Shown piece by piece: positions 23,122-35,900 of a DNA stretch of 64,000 bases. The stretch covers positions 19,099,726 through 19,163,725 of the forward strand of contig CM058041.1 of the NCBI GenBank assembly GCA_030169165.1, given 5' to 3'. Position 1 is the stretch's first letter, and the number at the start of each line of letters is the position of its first letter. The notes below the pieces were generated by a model. The model made no database searches. It was not told where the DNA came from and saw nothing but the letters and a program-made list of their open reading frames with translations. The stretch comes from Centaurea solstitialis. Lineage: Eukaryota; Streptophyta; Magnoliopsida; Asterales; Asteraceae. Both the position numbers and the translations under genes were made by a program.

Positions 23122-23364
23122 CTAAATCTATTAGCTTGGGTGTGAGGCAAAAGATGGAATTTTTATTCAAACGGAAGTAGGTATTTTCATGGTAATAATA
23201 GGTTTGTATTATTTCATTTCAAGTTTATTATATGTTTAAATTTTTTTAATAAATGATTTATTATATGAGATGTTAAAGGGTCATGGTCTTGGATACAAGT
23301 CATGATAAACACGTCAATTTGAAAGACATGAGAAGTACGTTTAAGAAAATTACGTTTTGACTAA
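23122..23364. other. Intergenic, no gene seen
   Basis: Short AT-rich stretch between two MITEs; ends with the TAA target of the next element. Confidence 0.35.
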
Positions 23365-23785
23365 GAGGGTGTTTGGGAGTACTTATCAACTTATGTGGTA
23401 TGGAAAATGAGTTATTTAAAAAGTGTTTGGATTAGCTTATTGTTGCACCAGAAAGTTTTAAGCTGATAAGTTGTTTTATAGTGTTTGGCAAATTCAACAT
23501 ATTTATGCAAAATGACTAAAAAGGACATAAGATGAAAAATAGTAACAAATAGGGTAACAAAAATAAGGGTATAATTGTAATTTGGTTACATAAGTTGAAA
23601 AAGAGTTTTTTAAAAGTTAGAAAGGAGTGACTTTTGAAAAATGATTTATTTGCTTTCATAGGATGAAATAAGGAGCTTTTTCCAAATACCCATCCAAACA
23701 CCTCAAAGGCTCAAAGTGACTTATTTGTTTCCATGCGATAAAATAAGTCAAAAGCACCTCCAAATAAGCACTCTCAAACACAATA
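23365..23785. mobile_element. PIF/Harbinger (Tourist-like) MITE
   Basis: The left end GTGTTTGGGAGTACTTAT and the right end ATAAGCACTCTCAAACAC are imperfect inverted repeats, and TAA occurs at both flanks (23362-23364, 23786-23788). The interior has no ORF of note. Harbinger MITEs insert at TTA/TAA. Confidence 0.75.
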
Positions 23786-23788
23786 TAA

Positions 23789-25098
23789 TATAATTGTTAT
23801 TGTCTTTCATTAAAAATTAATTGAGTCTCATATGGTAAAAGATTCTTTAAGATTAAAATGAGGTGCACTTAGAGATAAAACACTAGTCATACGTTTACTT
23901 AATGATATGGGATTTTGTGCAAAAAAAAATTATAATAAAGAGATTTATTAGTTCATATGTACTAGGTTGAATATCACACAGACGTGTAGGTTGAAAACTA
24001 GTTTATAAGGACATGATGAAAGTCCAAGAGGAATACTTTCATAATAGATAATAAACCTATTGTTACAAGAAGCATGTTACAATACCCCTGTAACATGAAC
24101 CTACCAAAATTTGTATCAAGATCCTATTACACTCATGCTTCTTTTATTTACTCTTCAAAGTTTAACACAATCAACCAAACGAAAGATATTTTCTCCAAAT
24201 TCGCGATCTGAAACCTTTTCTTTCAACATACTTTTGTGGAAAACTTTTTAGTTCAATCCCTAGGGACTATATTCGGTTAATTACCACTTTATTACTTGAG
24301 AATGCGACATTGTTTCAACGAATATATACTTGCTCGTTGACTCTATCTGGTCTAAGGGTATTTTCTGAGTTTTTATAACAAAAGAAATATTCTTCCATCA
24401 CACACACAAATATATATATATATATATATATATTATTTGAGTTTTCTAAAACTTGAAGTCCTCCACTTCAATTCTTGAGTATTAGCTAAACTTCCACCTC
24501 TTTAATTTGTAAAAGAAATAAATAAAACATTTTTTAGTAAGTTAATGCTAAGTAATCATATGCTTATACCTTTATACACATACAAATTTTTAATGCCATA
24601 TAACATGCAATACAAAATAAACTACATAAGATTATACATGTAACAACACATACATATTAGAAATTATGCCTCATTTCCAATATATTTTCAAATCTCCCGT
24701 CAGAGATTTAGGATCATTATTTAGACCCTTTTTGCGAATTTTATCCTTTTACGGTTTTTGCTTTCAGTTAGATAATTATATTCTACCGATTATCACGGTT
24801 ATAACATAATATCTCAAATTTCTCGATAGTAACATTCACGGTACCTCATATTTTAGTTAAGAAAATATAAAATAGCACCCACGTATGTATGATATATACA
24901 TGGATAAATGGCATGTTTAAAAGAATGCATGAACAAAAGATTCATAAGTTATATGTATTTTTCTTTTACAAAAGAGAAGAACATGAGTTTAAAATCTTTA
25001 GATAGACATATGATTTCCTTCGAGATTTTCTTAATCTTGATTTAGAACTTAGACCTTTTCCGCTTCTTTCTCTAAAGCTCTTATTAAATCTCTCTCTT

Positions 25099-25137
<39 letters not shown>

Positions 25138-25439
25138 GTTTTCCTTCTATTTTGTTTTTGCTTGTGAAAGAAAATGAAGATGAAATGTGTTCATAAATAA
25201 AATCAAGTTGGTGACATCATAACAATCTTTTAACAAGTGGCATCGCAATGATGACACTAACCAAGTGTCATCACCATGTTAACCTTTATAGTTGAGTCAT
25301 CAACTTATAATATTTTTAAATAAAAGAGTCTTGTACATAGAGAAAGAAGAAGATATCTTATAGATCATTTACACATACATATCACTCACAAAACAATCCT
25401 CATCCTCCATATAGTCAATTTTCTCTGACTCCACATTTT
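23789..25439. other. Intergenic with simple repeats
   Basis: No gene is seen. AT dinucleotide tracts lie at about 24411-24434 and, after a TCTC tract, at about 25088-25138. The final 200 bp may belong to the decayed Copia element to the right. Confidence 0.4.
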
Positions 25440-26691
25440 TTAGTTTCAGACTGTTGTGTATGCCAATAAGCATTTTGTGCAGTTTTGAAGCAGTCATAAT
25501 TCCCTTCCTAACAGATTTTTCCACACATACTTTGTAGTATTCTGTTAAGGATTAATAGATCAACTGGACCAGTTGATCTTGTGTGACTGGGTGTTCGAAA
25601 CTCTTTAGATGATCAATTTTCCTTCTCATTTCAACGAGATGATCACCGATGTGTTGTTCTTCTTTCATTTTGCTTGAAATAATTTATTTCATTATCATGG
25701 AACCCTCGATACGGGAAAAGACTGAAAACATCGCCTCATATTTCAACACTATCTCATGAGCTGATTTTTCTCGCAAACCATTCGTGTACTTAGATGATAC
25801 AGAGAGAAATAGGATGGACATGGCATCTGATTCATCCTTTTGATACTTATAAAAGGCATTAACTTCACTTTCCGATGCATTTAGACCTGGTCGGATCTTA
25901 GGCATGTTATCAATCACATATATTTTACCCTCCACACTAAAAATTTTCCTGAAGTGCACTTTCCATAATTGGAAGTTAGGACCCGTAAGCATATATTTTC
26001 CCATGATAAGATGGAGTGACTCATCGGACGTGTAAAACCGAATAGTAGAATAATTTGTTATTTACAGAAAATAAAACCAATTTTAGTATTTTGATTATAA
26101 GTAATAAATTAACACCCTTTAAATTAATTTAATTAGTCTATAATCCATATTTCACGTGCATGACGCACAACGGAGGTTGTCCCTCCATAACACACTATTT
26201 TTGGTAGTTGAATACTTCCACCAATCATGCTCACACTTACATGACTTGTAGATCTTCAAGGATTTTTAGGGTTGCTAAACCCTTGTATGTTTTAATCCTC
26301 TCTGGTGCATTGGGCACAGACTTTCTGGAATTTACCACTAGACCACACCTAATAAGAGAGTGACTAGAATTCACCCTACTTTGCAAAGGTGTGACAAAGC
26401 AACCCACAACGAACGGTGTTCGACTGCAGTGTACCCTAAGCAGGATAGGTGTCCTAAAAGGATAGCACCAACCGGTCTCAAATTTTTATAAAAATGTTTT
26501 CTTTTAATTTGTTTGGTAAATCTAGGAAGCAATTAAAATATCACAACCACTCATATATACATGTACATACGAACGGTGGTCATTAATCATAAAATAAGAG
26601 AAAGAAAACCTTTGATTGACTTTAACAAATTCCAACATATGAAATTAGAAAATTGATCTAACGATTCAACCATATGGTGGCTTTAATACCA
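25440..26691 (-). pseudogene. Decayed Copia element, minus strand (gag and primer site)
   Basis: On the minus strand 26004-25684 is open for 106 residues and begins with LTGPNFQLWKVHFRK. This is the conserved N-terminal pattern of Copia gag (xGxNFxxWxxxxR). After a stop the similarity continues to about 25480 with segments such as KIDHLKSFEHPVT. At 26679-26691 the plus strand reads GGCTTTAATACCA, the complement of a degenerate tRNA-Met primer site (TGGTATTAAAGCC), correctly placed upstream of gag. Stops and the absence of pol show that it is dead. Confidence 0.65.
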
Positions 26692-26693
26692 CT

Positions 26694-27754
26694 TGTTGAA
26701 AATCTATCCAAATTAAACATAAAGATCCAACCATACTATTGAATCATTAAGAAACAAATGACATAACCTGGATCCATGATTATCGTCTTCTTTACGTGGA
26801 ACCTTGACAATTAACGAATCGAGTAGGTGTGTTGATCTTCCTCAATGAATCCCTCAACGTCCTATATCGAATCGTCGATTTCTAGTAGATTGGACTTAGA
26901 AATCTGTTTCTTGTGCTTTGGTATATTGGGGACCATAACCATTTTACAAGCATGTGATTAGGGTTCCCATTAAACCGTAATTGTGCTTCGGTGCTTCCTA
27001 ATACTAAATCCCATGGACCTATTTTAATTAGATTAACAATTACATATTTAAAGAGCGTAAATAATTTACAACGTATAATCCCATATAATTAATATCATTA
27101 TCTAACACAAAACTATGATCAACTTTATGTTTTAAAATTATAACTTGCAAGATAAACAATAGGAATACACAATCTTGGTTGGATTTCTTGTTTATGAACA
27201 CTAGCCAACAAAGGAAGAAACAAAATGGTGTACAAAAACAACAAAATCACATCGGTGAAGGGAAAAAGAAAAATCAAATTGGATAAAGAAAATGCTTGGA
27301 ACAAGAAATCAAATTTGATTAGTTAATGGGTATATATCTATTACAAATTTTATTCATAGTACTTGTATTTTGCACTAGAATGATAATTTGTCATCCAAAA
27401 ATTAACAGGAAAAATCTATACTTTCTGCATAAAATAACTTTGAAACTAAAATCAAATACAAAGGTTTATGGTCAATAAGTATTTTTCTTTTTCTAAATGG
27501 TAACTTATTTTTATACTATTATTTCTATATTTATGAATAAATAAAAATAAATGAGATAGTGGTGTGTCATTATCGGTTTCAGACCACTAATCAACTTGAT
27601 ACGTTCATTCACTTTTCATTTGGATTTTTATGTAAGTTGATCAATGAAGACCAAATTATAATCATAACACATTTTTCGTCTTAATATGTAATATTTAATT
27701 ATTTAATTAAATAAACACATTAATCAAAAAATGATTTAATTAAAAACGTTACTT
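26694..27754 (-). other. Probable LTR remnant of the minus-strand Copia element, then intergenic
   Basis: TGTTGAAAATC at 26694 would be the inner LTR border 2 nt from the primer site. The outer border could not be located. No gene is seen. Confidence 0.35.
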
Positions 27755-27773
27755 GATAGACTAATAATTAAAT

Positions 27774-29353
27774 TAAAAAAAACCTAGGTTCAAGTAAAAC
27801 ATAGAAGCAAATAATTTAAGAAAAACCCTAGGTTCCAAAAACCCTAGGTTTTCAACAGCCAACGCCTCCCTTTGCTCCGGCCGCCGGCGGAAGCCGGTGG
27901 TCCGGAGCACCTTCCTTCTCCCCTCCTCCTTCTTTATTCTTTCCTTTTAGGTTTGAAGTTTTGTTTCGAAGTTTTTGGTCGCGGTTCAAAGTCGTTAGTT
28001 TTCGAGCTTTAGGTTGTGGCTCGAGGTCAGGGGTTGAGTTTCTTGTTGCTGCCGGACAAGTTTCAGGCCGTACGTAGATCGGGTTGCATGTGTGTGTCGG
28101 GTGGTGGTCCGAGATCGAGGTCATGGGTTGGTCGGGTTCGGTTCGAGCTTCAAGGTGCCCCCATTTTGAGTTCTTCAGATGTCTTCTTGAGTTTTCCGGT
28201 GTGGTAGAAGGTGTCTCCGGTCACAGGAGTTTTGGTTCGTGGTACGTGGCTTCGGTGGCTCTTGACTCTCGTCTCTTGGATTTTGACCCTGGGCTCGTTG
28301 GCTTGGTGCTCGGTGAATCGTTGGCTCGGTGGCTCGCTCTTTTGCTGGTTCGTTTGGTTTTGATGGTTCGTGGTGGTTTGTGGTTTGTGATAGCGTTAAC
28401 TGGTTTAGCTCTTGTAACAGTGGTTCGTGGTAGTGGTTTGGTAGTTCATGGTAGTGGCGACGGTTTAGTTCGTGGTAGCGGTTCGGTAGTTTCTTGGTTC
28501 GTCGGTTCGCGATGGTTCGTGGTAGTGGTAGCGGTAACTGGTCTCGTGGTTCGTTGGCTCATGCCTCATGGTAATGGTAACAGTTTATTTCATGGTAGTG
28601 GTTCGATATTTCATGGTAGTGGTTCGATAGTTTCATGGTTCGTCGGTTCGTGGTGGTTCGTGGTAGTGGTAAATGGTTTTGTGGTTCGTGGTTCGTTGAC
28701 TCTTGGTAATGGTATTGGTAATGGTTTAGTTCGTGGTAGTGGTTCGGTAACCTCTTGGTCCATTGGTTCGCAGTGGTTTGTGGTAGTGGTAATTGGTTTT
28801 GTGGTTCGTGGTGGTTCGTGGTAGTGGTAAATGGTTTTGTGGTTCGTGGTTCGTTGTCTCTTGATAATGGTATTGGTAATGGTTTAGTTCGTGGTAGTGG
28901 TTCGGTAATCTCTTGATCCGTCGGTTCGCAGTGGTTTGTGGTAGTGGTAATTGGTTTTGTGGTTCGTGGTAGTGGTAAATGGTTTTGTGGTTCGTGGTTC
29001 GTTGGCTCTTGGTAATGGTATTGGTATTGGTAATGGTTTAGTTCGTGGTAGTGGTTCGGTAATCTCTTGGTCCGTCGGTTCGCAGTGGTTTGTGGTAGTG
29101 GTAATTGGTTTTGTGGTAAGGTTTGGTAAGTTTCGAGTCTTAGTTCGTTTTGTTCGATGGTTGTTGTTTCGGTTAAAGTGTGGTTTGGTGGTCGTGGTTT
29201 CGGTTTAAGTCTCGTAGGTGTGGTTCTTGGTCCGAGTCTTTGGTGGGTTTTTTAGTTGTGTAAGAGGCCGATCGAGGTTGCGTCTTGCAACCTGGAGATG
29301 CTTGGTTGTATATCTTGTTGGTTTTTAATAAAATTGTTGCCTTTAAAAAAAAA
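27774..29353 (+). mobile_element. Poly(A)-tailed non-autonomous retroposon with 19-bp target duplication
   Basis: The identical 19-mer GATAGACTAATAATTAAAT lies at 27755-27773 and 29354-29372. The inserted 1580 bp end with AATAAA (29327-29332) and nine As. These are hallmarks of LINE-mediated target-primed insertion of a polyadenylated RNA. The 5' part has CCTAGG-rich and GC-rich sequence (27840-28100), the middle is a GGTTCGTGG minisatellite, and the 3' part is unique. No reverse transcriptase or endonuclease coding is present. The longest frame (28084-28824, Val/Gly/Trp-rich) arises from the minisatellite and looks non-coding. It could be an internally deleted LINE or a retroposed non-coding RNA. 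Confidence 0.85.
28430..29120 (+). repeat. GGTTCGTGGTAGTGG minisatellite inside the retroposon
   Basis: Three clear long units start near 28705, 28865 and 29012 (periods about 160 and 147 bp). Each contains TTTAGTTCGTGGTAGTGG, then TCGGTAATCTCTTGG, then GCAGTGGTTTGTGGTAGTGG. More diverged units extend left to about 28430. The repeat is strongly G/T biased on the plus strand. Confidence 0.8.
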
Positions 29354-29372
29354 GATAGACTAATAATTAAAT

Positions 29373-30436
29373 GCATAACCCATCTCGTCAATATTTCTGT
29401 AATATTGTTAGGGGTGATAAACGCATAAATTTTAGGTTGTCATTTGTATTAAACTAATTATTAAAAACTCGGGTTTCGTATTAAGTTATAAATTATGACA
29501 GATTTTATCATAAATAATAAGATAAAATAAATAAAAACTTTAATTTTAAAAAATTTCAACCTAAAGTTTTGAAAAAAATATGTTATATATTTATCAATAG
29601 CTTGATGAAATTATTTGATTATTTTTTATTAAAGTTACAATAATTTATAATTAATCAATAAATAAAATGCATTGATAAATAAATAACGTAAGAAATAAAA
29701 TTTTTAATTATGCAGTTTAAGAATATAAAATATAAAGAATTATCTACTATAATGACCAAATATGTAATTTAATCAAACATTTTTTGGATAAGTTAACCTC
29801 TTGGTGTAACAAAGTTGAATGGAGAGATGAAAATGAAATGAAAATAAAAACTACAAAAAAAAAACAATTTTTAAGGACAGAGACAAAAATCTTTTTAAAT
29901 ACCAAACCATATCATAGCCTTGTAGTTTAATCACAATGACAATCTTGTAATTTAACCATAATAAGAGTGTTATAATTTAAGCGATTTTCAAGATCAAAGT
30001 TATTTTTTCTTTAAATTGTATGGTATAGTAATTTGAGTTAATAGATAATAGGTTTATTTTATAGTTTTGATATTAAAACCATATGAGTTTTATTGTATTT
30101 CCATAAGTTCAACATGTATTATTGATGACTTTTTTCATTAAATGCACAAAATAAACAAATAAAGAGTCATACACAAATAAAATATTAATGCAAAATATTC
30201 AACAATGGCGATGAACGACATCACTAAACGGTGGTCGGCAATATAAATAATAGATATCAATTGTTGTTATCATATATTTAATGTTTAAGATAAAACCAAC
30301 TAGTAAATGTCGTTTAAAAGTTGAACGATGGTGATAAATGATATCATTATGAGGAAAGGTTGGAGGCAATAGATGGTGACACCAAGTGGCAATTCATATT
30401 AATGGTGGTCAAATATTGGGTTCAAGTCAATTATAA
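29373..30436. other. Intergenic, AT-rich, with one diverged Helitron-end-like stretch
   Basis: About 29440-29515 resembles the 98-bp tandem unit at 42451 (a TATTAA...CGGGTTTC...GTTATAAA arrangement). Otherwise AT-rich with no gene. Confidence 0.4.
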
Positions 30437-30445
30437 TTGGTTATA

Positions 30446-30747
30446 GGGCAAAGTACATGGGATGTATCGAACTTGTCACGTTTTATCATTGTATGTACTT
30501 AACTTTAAAAATTACCAATTAATGTACTGAACTTGCTAGAATTGTCATTGTGTACCCAGCCATTGCTAAAATTGTCATTGTATGTACTCTTGCCATTGCT
30601 AGAATTACCAATTTGTGGTTTAATTCTAAAGTTGGGTACACACAATGACAATTCTAGCAAGTTCAGTACATTAATTGGTAATTTATAAAGTTGGATACAT
30701 ACAATGATAAAACGTGACAAGTTCGATACACCCCATGTAATTAACCC
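30446..30747. mobile_element. Mutator-type MITE with long inverted arms
   Basis: A perfect 9-bp target duplication TTGGTTATA flanks it (30437-30445, 30748-30756). The arms, from GGGCAAAGTACATGGGATG to CACCCCATGTAATTAACCC, are inverted copies of each other for roughly 130 bp, so nearly the whole element can fold into a hairpin. No coding capacity. Confidence 0.9.
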
Positions 30748-30756
30748 TTGGTTATA

Positions 30757-31177
30757 TATCAGGCCAGTTAAAATAGTGTTTGACTTAATCGGTTAAAATG
30801 TAACTAGTTATGGACTCGTTTATGGTTAAAAGGATTATCATATATTTGATTTAACTAAAACCATACTTCCACAATATAACACGATACTTTTTGATTCTAA
30901 AATTGAGAATTTCATTTACTGAATTTGTATCTTCAATCTCGAATTCAATTATTTTAATTTTACTTTATGGTTTTATATGGTTTAAAAAAACCTATTTAAA
31001 AAAATTGAAACATATATAACCTAGTATCAAATTAAAGAAAATTAAATATTTGTTATAATCACATATATAGTTTAATTAGGAAATTATTAATATTTAAGAT
31101 AATTTCAATTGAAAATGAGATAAATCTATGAAATTATTAAATTAGTCATTTTTGCCAATTAAAAAAACTTACATGTG
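30757..31177. other. Intergenic, AT-rich, no gene seen
   Basis: Nothing recognisable. Confidence 0.35.
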
Positions 31178-32158
31178 TATGGATGAGCATGATTCAGTTC
31201 GGTTCTCTGAGTTGAAAATTGAGCCATCGGGTTTTTGGACATCCAAATTGTTCGGTTTTCGATTTTTTTGTAGTTCGATTTTTTCGGTGTGGTTCTGTTT
31301 TAAAACCAAACGGTTGAAATGGTTCGATATCCGGTTTCGGTTTTTGGTTTTCCATCTTTTTAAATAGTCAATTTCTTTAATTTGTTCAAAAATCATGTTT
31401 AAATTCTTAAAAATGAATTTATTGAATATAAAATATAAAATCAAAAATTAAATGTCTATACCATCAATTCATAACTAGTAAAAGTAAATATTACACAAAT
31501 TTTATCAATAACAAAATAGAAATGCAAAACATCTAGATCAAATAAGTTTACCAATCATCAAAATAAAATATGAGTGTGAAGTTTAGAAATTATATATATA
31601 CATATATAAAAATTTGAATAAATAGAATCCATCGATTTGGTTTCTCAGTTAACCACTAAGGGGCCGTTTACTTGAACAATTACCCGGTAAGTGCTTACCG
31701 GTAAAATTGAACACTATCAACTACCATATGGTACAACATTTTAGTCTCTTAAAATGGTATCGCATGCAACAATTTACCCGGTAAGCTCTTACCGGGTAAG
31801 AGTTGTGGATCTCACTTACCCGGGTAAGACTTTCGGTCCATGCTATCGCTCTTACCGGGTAAGATTGTAGTCATGTTCATGTTCTTCCCGTAAGGTAAAT
31901 TGACCCGGTAAGTTCAAGTAAACGGCCCCAAGTTTGGTTCGTTACTTTTGAGACCGAAACCAAACCGAATCATTTAGTTTTTCGCAATTTTCGGTTTGTC
32001 AGTTTTTAGGTTTTCCAGGTTGGGTCGGATCGGGTAGAATATTAGCACCCCACCCGATCCTACATTTGACATTGGGTTTCTCGGGTGCAGCTTTTCGGAT
32101 TTTGGCCTATAATTTCAAGCCGCGTTTATTCGGTTTAGACAGATTATGCTCAACCCTA
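31178..32158. mobile_element. hAT-like MITE with CGGTTCGGTTT subterminal words, interrupted by another MITE
   Basis: The ends TATGGATGAGCATGATTC and GATTATGCTCAACCCTA are inverted at most positions and resemble the hAT MITE at 9201. Both subterminal parts are rich in CGGTTCGG/CGGTTTTCGG words (31199-31360; 31935-32125 in inverted form). No target duplication is visible, so this is probably an old copy. A second MITE (31660-31929) sits inside it. Confidence 0.6.
31660..31929. mobile_element. MITE with GGGGCCGTTTACTTGAAC inverted repeats, nested
   Basis: GGGGCCGTTTACTTGAAC at the left is matched by its perfect inverse GTTCAAGTAAACGGCCCC at the right. The interior contains several TTACCCGGTAAG palindromic words. 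Flanking TAA (left) and AAG (right) do not give a clean duplication. The ends are Harbinger-like. Confidence 0.8.
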
Positions 32159-32534
32159 TCTCCAACTATGTAATAAAAGAAATTTTATTTTTGCCAATAC
32201 CAATAAACACACTTAAAAATATGCAAAGGTAAATGCACGACAAATCAATCACATACCATTTTTTAATTTTTTTAGTATTTTAAGGAATCCAACATCTTTA
32301 GTGTTTTTATGTCTTCCTTGAAGATAGATAATCACAATAACTTGTAATAAGTTTGAATTTTCAGATTTCCCTTGATAAAAAAATGTAATAAAATAATCAA
32401 TAAAATATTTCTAAAATTTTATCAAACAATAATTCCATAGTTGACTTAATAAATAACTCTTTTTAACTAATAAAATTTCCTTAAATATCCACAAATATCA
32501 ACAAACCAATGTACTAATTTATACTTTGAAATGC

Positions 32535-32546
32535 TATAAATAAATA
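32535..32546 (+). promoter_or_regulatory. TATA box of CIPK8
   Basis: TATAAATAAATA about 390 nt upstream of the start codon. Transcription would begin near 32565. Downstream, AAAAAG/GTAAAG (donor at 32689) and TTTGTAG (ending 32920, two bases before ATG) could define a 5' UTR intron of about 230 nt, a layout common in plant genes. Confidence 0.5.
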
Positions 32547-32922
32547 GCATCATCACATAGAGAGTTAGCACTAATGAAAAATTCTCCGGTGGTGGATGCT
32601 TCTAGAAACCGCCGTGCTTAACTTCCATTCTCGCCGGAATAACCGCCATTGACGACCACCAACTCCACCACTACCTTACTTTAAAAAGGTAAAGCTTAAT
32701 TTTCTATTCACATCACTAGCTAGTAGTAGTGCCCACTCTCAATTTCTATATATAAATCTTATCCTTTTTACTTCCGTCAAACCCGCCTTTTTGACGTATA
32801 TACTTTCCCTAATTTCCAAGACTTCGATCAAATCGGGAATCAGAACGATTGTTTATCTATCTGATTGCGTGAAATGCTAGAGGAATTTGGTTGAATTTAA
32901 GAGAAATTGGAAGTTTGTAGAG

Positions 32923-35900
32923 ATGGTGGTGAGGAAGGTTGGGAAGTATGAGGTAGGGCGGACGATCGGTGAAGGAACCTTCGCGAAGGTGAAGTTTGCT
33001 CAGAATACAGAGACTGGAGAAAGTGTTGCTATGAAGCTTCTAGATCGAGCTACCATAATCAAGCATAAGATGGTCGATCAGGTCAATTTCTTCTTCTTGT
33101 TGTTGTTATTGTTGCTAATTGGTATGTTGATCTGTGAATTAGATTGTAATTGATCAATAATTGTTGTCTGAATTGAACTTAGTTGCATTAAGTAATTAGT
33201 TTCTGGTGAAGTGTGTTTCAAATTTGAGAATTAGGGCTTTCAGCTGCTTTTTGGTAAGAGCTTGATAATCACATTGAATTCAAAAGGAAGCACTGAGATT
33301 GAAACTTACATTGGGGAAGGGGAAGGGGAAGGGGAAGGGGAGGGGGTTACTGATTGTAAAGTAAAATTGATACCGTAGCTGTGTTTGGCAAACTAGCTGA
33401 TAAGATAGCTTATGAATAAATTACGTTCGGCAAAAACTATCTTATGAGTATGTGAATGACCAATTATCGCCTTATTAATATTAATTGGGCAAAGCTACAA
33501 AAAGCTTCTGAAATGCTACTCCAACTAGCGTTTCAATAAGCTAGCTTATGGTCCATCCAAACATGTATTAGCTTACAAGCTAACTTATTTTTGCCAATCA
33601 CAGCCTGTATGTAAACATAATCTTATATATCTACAAAAACCTTCCTTGAAATTGTTTCCTTATTTGTGCGCAGATCAAGAGAGAGATATCGATTATGAAG
33701 CTGGTCAGACATCCCAATGTTGTTCGGCTGCATGAGGCATGATCTAGAGTATAAGCTGTTCTAAGTGTTCAGGTGTTAACATTTTGATGGAACCATCAAG
33801 TCTGTTAACTAATGTTGTGCTTTGGTTTAGGTACTAGCCAGCCGCACAAAGATATACATAATTTTGGAATTTATCACGGGCGGTGAGCTATTTGATAAAA
33901 TTGTAAGTCTCTAAGCAAGGTGAATTAGATGTATTTTGGTATTACCAAGCTCATAAATTTCATGCATGTTGAGCCAGGTCCACCATGGAAGGCTCAGTGA
34001 AGCAGAATCTCGAAGATACTTTCAGCAGCTCATTGATGGAGTAGAGTATTGCCACATTAAAGGAGTTTACCATAGAGATTTGAAGGTGGTTTCTTTAGTT
34101 GGTTCTATTTTCGTTTTTCAGTTTTTATTCAACGAGTTCTCATATTATTTGCATCTGTCACATCCCTTTTGCAGCCTGAAAATCTTTTGTTAGATTCCCA
34201 AGGAAACTTAAAAATTTCAGATTTTGGACTCAGCGCATTGCCCGCAGAAGTAAGATTCTCACTCTCGAATACATTTTTTCGTGAGACTAGTTTTGTGTCC
34301 ATCATCATTATCTACTCACACAAGCTTACAAACAAGAGAAACTTATCTGAAAAGAGAAAAGCAAATTGCTTGGTAAAATAATATTGCTCTACCAAATATA
34401 TTGCAGGGTGTCAGCATCCTTCGAACAACTTGTGGGACTCCTAACTATGTTGCCCCCGAGGTAATTACAGGTGCAGATTATCCTTATTTTAGCACAATCA
34501 GTCGTCTATGTTTCCATCTTTTTGCAACTTTTAGGCTGTGTTTGGCAAAAATAAGCTAGATGATAAGTTAGCTTATAAGCTAATACGTGTTTGGATAGAC
34601 CATAAGCTAGCTTATTGAAACGCTACTTGGAGTAGTGTTTTGGGAGCTTTTTGTAGCCTTTTCCAATTATACCCTTATTAATATTAACTATTATACCCCA
34701 AAATACCCTTTTTGGTCATTTTACATACTCATAAGCTGGTTTTTGCCAAACATAATTTGTTCATAAGCTGGCTTATCAGTCAATAGCTAGCTTATCAGCT
34801 AGTTTGCCAAACACAGCCTTAGTAGCGCTACATGCATTTACATCTTGTCCTTTATTCATGTTCTCGTTTAGGTACTCAGTCACAAAGGTTACAATGGCGC
34901 ACTGGCTGATGTATGGTCCTGTGGGGTCATCTTATATGTATTGATGGCAGGATACCTCCCATTTGATGAAATGGATCTTACCACATTGTATAATAAGGCA
35001 TGTCAAAATTCGTTTGTGTTCATTATTGCCAACAAATCTATTCCTGTTGTTGGTTCTGCATAAGCTGCTTTGCTTTACCGGGATTTAAATTCGTTATTTC
35101 TTAATTTTTTTATTCATGCAGATCAATAAAGCCGAATTTTCTTGCCCATCGTGGTTTCCAGTAGGAGCAAAATCTTTAATTCATCGAATTTTGGATCCAA
35201 ATCCTGAAACAGTGAGTAGTCCAGGTTCCTTGATGTTGGTTGCTGTATATAATGTACCGTTACTTACATTTAGTTTATTGTGTGAGAATGCAACCCAAAA
35301 CAAGAAACACAATGGGCACGTAATGTAATAAAATTGCTTTCTGGCATCAAAGATTTGTGCTATCTCTTATTAATCATTGGCAGTTCACCTACTTGTTAGC
35401 ATGAATATTCAGTTTGCTACACCATAGAACCCCGCTTATCCAAATATATATCGGAACTTTCCTTTGTATGCTTGTGAAACATGTTAAACATAATGTAATG
35501 TTTCAGTCCGTTTCAAGGTACTGAGAGAGTGGTACGATAGACTTTGTTTATGATCACTGTCAATCATCACTATTACTCCCTCCGTCCCAAAATAAATATC
35601 CACTGTAAAAAGGGCACACAGTTTTAAAAATGTTTATACACTTTTTATTTGAATAAATGACGATTTTACCCTTCGTGAATGAATTTCTTCACCTCATAAT
35701 TAAGGATAGAATTGGAAATTAGGCAACTACTTTTGGGTGGACATCTATTTTGGACGAACCAAAAAGAAAAGCGGGCACTTATTTTGGAATAGAGTACAAT
35801 AACTTGTTTGCTGTTGTGATCCTGCCAAGTTACGTTCCTTTCGCCATAACGGGCATTAGTCTCCTTGACGAATGGATTTGGTTAATCTGCTGTTTTGGCT

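Noticed and set aside
24411..25138. Long AT and TC dinucleotide tracts considered as a CRISPR-like or regulatory array
   Set aside because: Simple microsatellites without spacer structure, in plant nuclear DNA.
28084..28824. 246-residue open frame in the retroposon
   Set aside because: Most of it is translation of the GGTTCGTGG minisatellite (Val/Gly/Trp repeats). It overlaps other open frames and has no domain.
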